From contig OZ234493.1 of NCBI GenBank assembly GCA_965153455.1, positions 24,418,213 through 24,482,212 of the forward strand: a stretch of DNA of 64,000 nucleotides, in the 5' to 3' direction. Positions within the stretch are counted from its first letter, which is position 1. Each line of letters starts with the position of its first letter. The DNA comes from Sphagnum compactum. Its lineage: Eukaryota; Bryophyta; Sphagnopsida; Sphagnales. The notes below the pieces were generated by a model. The model was not told the DNA's origin. It was given only the letters and a program-made list of their open reading frames with translations, and did no database searches. Shown here in pieces: positions 58,245 to 64,000 of the stretch. Position numbers and translations under genes: made by a program.

Positions 58245-61029
58245 CATTATGTTATGGACTTTTTAAAATCCCAAAAATTGTAATTATTTAAAAAGCTCTT
58301 TTAAGTATTTAAAAATAATTATTTAAAAGGAATTGTGATATTTTTTATGTCTTATAACATCCTGATTTGAAATTGAAAATTGAAAAAAATGTTACTTTCA
58401 ATATCATCTAAAGATTCATATTTTAAGCCAATTTACAACTACATTAGAAAAGGACTTTGAAAAGGGATTCTAATTGGCTGAAATTGTGACACCCTAATGT
58501 ACTTTCGCCCAAATTTTGGGCTTCTACGCTTGTCCATATTAAGTAAAAAAAATTAGGATTAACGAATGGGTTTGTGATGGTTCATGTTTAAAGTATGGAA
58601 CACAAGATTAATGGGTCATGTGTAACCTTGTTTTTGGCCAAAAATAACCAAAAGGCAACATTGCTAATGATCATGTGACTTGTCCATTTAAAAATTAGGG
58701 CCGTAAAAATGACGGACCATTGGCTAATCCTCCTAGCACCACATGGCACCATTGCCCCCCAAAACCTTAACGTGTAGGTTTTATCATTCTCATTATACCT
58801 AATAATTCCTTTTTGCTAACAACTTTGCCTGGTTAAGGAACTTTTTACCACTTAGCTTTCCATTGTGCATAGGTTAGTTTGCTAATAATAGGCAATATAA
58901 GTTCATTGCTTGTCATTAACACTCTAACACTGTTAAGTTATTTGACTTGCATGATTTAGGTATTAGAGGCTAGAGCGATGGTTTATAGATTGCAAAATTT
59001 AACTTTCATAAATCTTTGATTTTGGCGATTTGGATACTAAGAACTTATGGTTGATTAATAAACAGTCAGGACTTGGAAAGCCTCTTGAGTCTAGGGTAGC
59101 AAAGGTGTCTAGTTTGGTGGTGTATCCTAGGAAGCTTAAAGGTGGTGGTGCACATCACAATAGTTTATCAAAAAAGAGCCATTCAGTTAGAGTTTCATCA
59201 ATCGTTCAATGTGGGAGTGTTTTCTTCTTGAAAAGGTTGAATAAACATTCTATGGTTTGTACATACACTTGAAGTTCAAATATAATTTCATGTAAAATCA
59301 AGACATTGGGATTGGTGTGTGCAATTTACAAAGATGTACCTATTGGTTTTTAGTTCTTTGTGTGAAGAACTTTTGTTTATCAGAAAATATTTGTGGCCAT
59401 AGCTAGACCTTCATTTGTTGTATCTTATAACTAGGTAGCAAAGGCAGTGCCACATATTCCTTGGACTTGTTGATCATGGTTTGTTAACATTTGTAGGGCT
59501 TAATGTTTTAAAGGTTTAGGTGCCACGTCCTATTACAACCTACTAAAGTTTCTAGGTTTTATAATAGTTAATCCTAAATCCTAAGTCTCAATTCTTGATT
59601 ATTCAATGTTGAATGTTTGTTGTTGAGTTTTAAATCTTTGTAATTGTCATGTGTTGTAAATTTGTAGATCCATATAAATTTTGTGGGTGAAATACAATCT
59701 ACATTCTGAAGATACAAAAATTTTAAAGCACCATGTTGATCTTGTTTAATAGCTTACATTTGAATTATGAGATTATATGTTGTCATGTGTTGTAAATTTC
59801 GAAGTTCAAAAATCCAAATTCTAATTTTCAACTTCCAAGCTTTTGATTACATGATTCTAGTTTGTTATAAGTGTTTTGACCCTAGCTACTCAATGGTTCA
59901 TATCTTCATTTTTTATGGTCATTGAGTATATAATGGTTTAACAAATCTGGATTTTGAATTCAAGATGATTCTTAAAACTTGAAGGCTTCACTTTTAGGTG
60001 CCTAATTCCTTAGAACTTCCAAAATCCAAGATCATGAATCTTGAATCCTTGATCATGATTTGTTATTTCTTTGCATTCGTACTTCAAAAGGCTTCACTTT
60101 TCAAATTTTTATACCAAAATTTTTACAAATGAAAATGTTCTAGAATCTAAGTTCCTAAGTCTAGCCTACTATTTTTGATGCTGTTGTAAATTCCTTGATC
60201 CTTATTTGTTTATTTTCATAGCATAAACATGGCATTGTTTTAGATATTAGTAAAAAATACCATGTTTTCATTCCTTTTTATGCACTAGGAAATGCACCAA
60301 AAAAAGGCCTTATCATTGTTTACATGGTGTTCAAGTAGTATTTGTGATTTTACTACATTTTTAGTACTTGATTCTTAAGAAAGATCTGGAAGTTCTTGAG
60401 TCTTGGATCCTTGTTATTGATTGTCATTTGTTATAATACCTTTCATGACCATTTCAATGTTTCACGTATTGATTCTTGAATCTAATTGATGTTCATTGCT
60501 TGCATTGTGTTTTAACATATTTGGATTTTGGACTTTGGGACTTGGGTATTTTTATTTTTGGAAGGCCTCATCTTTTGTATCTATTTTTTAAGAATTTCAG
60601 AATTAAGCTCCTAAGTTGTGATGATGATGATTAGTTCTTGTTTCCTTCATAATCATATGCTGTTGCTTGAAAGTTGAAAGTATTTCAAATTTTTATCATC
60701 TAAAAGGCATTTACTTTCGAATTTTGATGATTAATCATTGTTTTGTTGAAATGTATAGCCACCATGGCCCCCTTACAAATTCTCAAAAAGTTCAAGTTCC
60801 AACTTATCCATCTTTTGTTTTCATTAGATTAAAATGGGACTAGTCCATCTTTTTCATTAGGACATTGTGCTTCTATTTCTTTTAATGAAATATCTCCAAT
60901 GGCAATGTGTAATGAAGTTTGTGAAGAACTATCTAAGCATAATGTTAAGAAGAAGAAAAACTATATGATGGGTCAAGGAAATTTTAGGATGCTTGGACAT
61001 TGTGCCTACCATGGGTTGAATCCATGATC
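58245..61029. other. AT-rich intergenic region
   Basis: No supported gene. Several phrases (AAATTTGTAGATC, TGTCATGTGTTGTAAATTT, TTGATTCTTGAATC) recur loosely between 59600 and 60500, suggesting old duplications. Confidence 0.45.
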
Positions 61030-62302
61030 AATGAGAAGGATGGTGTAATCCACCAAGACAAATGTAAAATTTGCACACCTGTTGAAGGAAAAGAAAATCT
61101 TCTAGTTCTAAAGTTAAACAACTTGTTGAACATGCTAGATGTTGAAATATGCTTAATGTCTTAGCTAGGTGTTGATGTTGGAACTTGGTTCATACCATTT
61201 CAGCAAGAATTTAATGCATATGAAAATTGGGTGTGTACACACTATTGGTTCCCACCCTTCCATCCTAGACTAACTCCAAATTGATGTCCCTTTTGACCAA
61301 AAATGGACATATGTACGAAACTTTACTACAATCTATCAGATGCTAGCCCATGGGTGGCCTATGATTGATTATGAAGGCTTCCAAGCCTTATTCCAAATGC
61401 TTAAAATTAAAAAAATTGTGTTTAGAAAAATTTGGTTTGATATGTAAGGTTGGTGCATGGTAAATTTCATGCATATTGTTTTTTTGGAAGCTACTAATGA
61501 TGCATTTATTGAACTACCACTTTTATTGCCATTAATGCATATGAAGTTACAGCAATTCACAACACTCCAGTGGATTTCAATCCATTTATATGTGATACAA
61601 TGGTGGTAGAGGATTCCCATCCTCCTTTGTGTTGAAACAATTGATATGCCTTTCACAATTTATACTATTTTTGTTTTGATGGTTAAATCTTTGCATGACT
61701 TTCGTGGATTAAGACTAGAAGATTTGGGAGGAAAGATGGTCAATATGGGTTGCAATAGTAGCAACATCTTCTAAGGCAATCGAACTAGTGTCACATTGCA
61801 ATTTATAGAAAGTTGTTTTTTTTCTAATGGAGTTCATTGTTTTGCCCACAAAACAAATATGGCTATGTTCATTATTTTAGAACTAGATTTGGTATGTCAA
61901 CTTGAATCTCTATTGCAAAATTTGTATGCATTTTTGGTATATAACTTGAAGAAGTTTTTGGAATGTTAGAAGCTTGTTGACCTTATCAATGTTAAAGGCA
62001 ACAATTTATTGTGAAATGTCAAAACTTAATGGATTTCCATGCTCTTTCTAGCAAAGAAGGTGTATGCTAAATATTGCCCTTTGGTTGTCAAAATTCATCT
62101 TAAATCTACAGAGAGTGAGATTGCTTTGAAAAACCTAAATGCATTATGTGATGTTGGGTTCATTTTGGGGTTACCTTGTATCCTACCTTTCCTTAAGTGT
62201 GTGCATACATTGATAAAATTTGCACAAGGTAAGGGTGTGTTTGTTTATAATTTTGTGAACACTATCAAGTTGGCCCAGCAAGAGTTGTTTGAACTTTATT
62301 AA
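61030..62302 (+). pseudogene. hAT-type transposase relic
   Basis: Plus-strand pieces in changing frames follow the order of a plant hAT-like transposase. A zinc-finger-like CKICTPVEGKENLLVLKL lies near 61068, VDFNPFICDTMVVEDSHPP near 61570, and then an open block at 62039-62302 with LCDVGFILGLPCILPFLKC and VHTLIKFAQGKGVFVYNF. Many stops lie between them. It is the longest of the three hAT relics in the window. Terminal repeats were not found. Confidence 0.55.
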
Positions 62303-62842
62303 GACTCCTTTATTAAGTATGAATATCCAACAAATTATATTTTTTCCCAAGTTGATATACTCATCTATTTTTACCTTTTGTGGATCAAATTCTAAATTTT
62401 TAAGGTCATGGTAGGATTCTAGAATCATGGCACATGGTCTAGAATCTAAATGTTTCTTTATGTTTGTTGCAAAAAAAGGCCAATACTTTCATTTTGTTTC
62501 TAAATGATGATTTTGCAATTGATGAAGAAGAGGAATCAGAATTCGATTGATGCAAAGAATAGCAATGATGACTCATGAAGATTCAGGAAGCCAAAGCAAA
62601 GAATTTTTTATTAACCTTTATTTTTTATAAATGTGTTTTTTGCCCCACTCGGAGTCCAAAAGTTTTTGAATTTTTATGTTTTTGTTTGTTTTTGAACATG
62701 TGTGTTGATTGTGTTTCTAAGAATGATAATGCAACCAAAATATAAAATAGTAAGGTTTATTTTTCCTTTTCTTTTCATGGTTATGGTTTTACCCAAATTT
62801 TGAGGTGCATTATCTCTTTAGGGTGCAAGAAAGGCTTGAACT

Positions 62843-62893
62843 ACAATGGGTAGCACACGCTTGGTGGTTGGGGTTCAAATCCCCTTCACTCAA
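62843..62893 (+). other. tRNA-like Pol III module (SINE head or tRNA pseudogene)
   Basis: GGGGTTCAAATCCCC is a perfect T-arm with an exact B box (GGTTCAAATCC). About 35 nt upstream, CTACAATGGGTAGCACACG resembles a D-arm with an A box. The anticodon stem is missing and the acceptor ends do not pair, so it is not a working tRNA gene. Confidence 0.55.
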
Positions 62894-64000
62894 TTTAGGA
62901 TTTACATCGTCTTCATTCATGTATAGTTCTTATGATTAATAAGTCTAGTTAGAAGATTATTTTTTCAATTTCTCCTTTCCATCCATATGCCTTCTAGGTG
63001 AAAGCATGCTAAAGGTCTGCCACTTTTCACCAAAAAGGGTGATGTATAATGAATATCATAGTATGTAATAAATTAAAATCTTGATGACATCCTTTGGTTA
63101 CTCTAAACATAAGCAAAGAACTTTGGAATTTGCATGACAACATTTTAGAACTTAAAGTTCATTTTGAGTCAATTCTAATGGTTAGATGAAGAGGATTAGA
63201 TGAAATCAATGTGCATAAAATGCATAATTTACATTTTTTTGATGTCCATAAGGCCTCATGTTTGTGATTCATGAAACATTATCAAACAAAAGAAAATTGA
63301 AAAATAATGCAAAGCCATCTATAAAATCTCCACTTCATTCATATGGTAATTTTTTTTCTTTTAAAAAAAGATTATTATGCATTTATTGCTAAAAATGAAA
63401 AAAAAACACATTAAAAAACTTTCAATTTTTAAATGGTCCTAGATTTAATTGATGTATATCAATACCATTGACTATAAAAAAAAATTAATCCAAAAATTTC
63501 ACCTACAATCTAATTTTGAAATATACATGCAATTTTTCAAACTTTATGACGTGCATTATTTTGTTGAACAATTATATTCCATACATTCAAAATTTTCAAT
63601 GTTTTTTAGATTTAAAAAAAAATAATGGACTAACTTAAGTTTAAAGCTAATCAAATATATATAAAATTAAAAGAAATTTCAAAATGTGATATCCATATGT
63701 TACCAAAAAAAATAATTACAAAAATATTTGAACTTGTGACTACAATTTTGGAGGGACTTAATGTGCTTCCACCCTTCCATCCATATGCAATTGTAAAGTT
63801 TATTTTCTATTCCTAAACTTGTAAATTGTGACTTGTATCTTATATTAAGTGGTCACTAGTGAGGCTTACTCAAGTTTACGGTTGCAAAAAGTTTTGCTTG
63901 TATTAGCCTCTAGTTTGTGTTATATACCAAATCTACTCTTTGCAATAACCTTGTAGCCAAATATATGCAGTCTCATGCCAACTCACATGTCATCAATGTT
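62894..64000. other. AT-rich spacer to the window end
   Basis: No gene or recognisable repeat. Long A and T runs dominate from 63340. Confidence 0.5.

Noticed and set aside
52186-58256. Target-site duplication of the long-TIR element
   Set aside because: Flanks of 3, 8, 9 and 10 bases were compared at several possible ends and none matched convincingly.
62843-62893. Functional tRNA gene
   Set aside because: No anticodon stem and no paired acceptor stem despite the perfect T-arm.
1-64000. CRISPR array, bacterial operon, rRNA genes or organelle DNA
   Set aside because: No evenly spaced direct repeats with unique spacers, no rRNA-like blocks, and genes with plant-type introns throughout.

Overview
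The window is nuclear DNA of a land plant. Introns are GT-AG, spacers are AT-rich, and the gene set is plant-type: a retinoblastoma-related protein with the plant layout and a 4CL-like acyl-CoA ligase ending in a peroxisomal signal. Insertions include a chromodomain-type Ty3/gypsy element, hAT relics and a pogo-like MITE. Relaxed spacing and heavy repeat load make a fern or another large-genome non-flowering plant my guess, but nothing here fixes the species.

Layout: (1) 602-4100, minus strand: a six-exon 4CL-like gene ending in -SKL, followed upstream by TGATTGATC-type repeats to about 5460. (2) 5.5-10.4 kb: spacer with an hAT transposase relic, a tRNA-like Pol III module and 1.3 kb of unusual CCTA/TAGG-rich sequence. 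(3) 10429-17398, minus strand: a full-length chromovirus with LTRs, a TAAGC target duplication, a PBS and PPTs, disabled by several frameshifts. (4) 17.4-22 kb: a second hAT relic, and a minisatellite split by a diverged solo LTR with its own AGGAA duplication. (5) 22864-26950, plus strand: a 13-exon ERGIC3/ERV46-type ER-Golgi receptor gene, reconstructed in full (385 aa). (6) 30481-38215, plus strand: an 18-exon RBR gene (about 1083 aa) with two perfect convergent E2F sites upstream. (7) 38.2-45.4 kb: AT-rich spacer with a pogo-like MITE. (8) About 45.7-47.26 kb: a probable spliced gene of unknown function. (9) 52196-58244: a DNA element of about 6 kb with 976-bp terminal inverted repeats, a third partial arm inside it, direct repeats and exon-like gene fragments. 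(10) The rest to 64000: AT-rich spacer with a third hAT relic and a tRNA-like module.

The three recognised genes do not form a pathway: peroxisomal acyl activation, early secretory trafficking and cell-cycle control. The clearest functional link is RBR with its E2F sites, which fits the known RBR/E2F feedback loop. The most unusual structure is the 6-kb long-TIR element. Its arms have equal length, look about 98% identical by eye and contain nested repeats, so it should be recent and could be a hairpin RNA source. I saw no transposase in it and could not define a target-site duplication.
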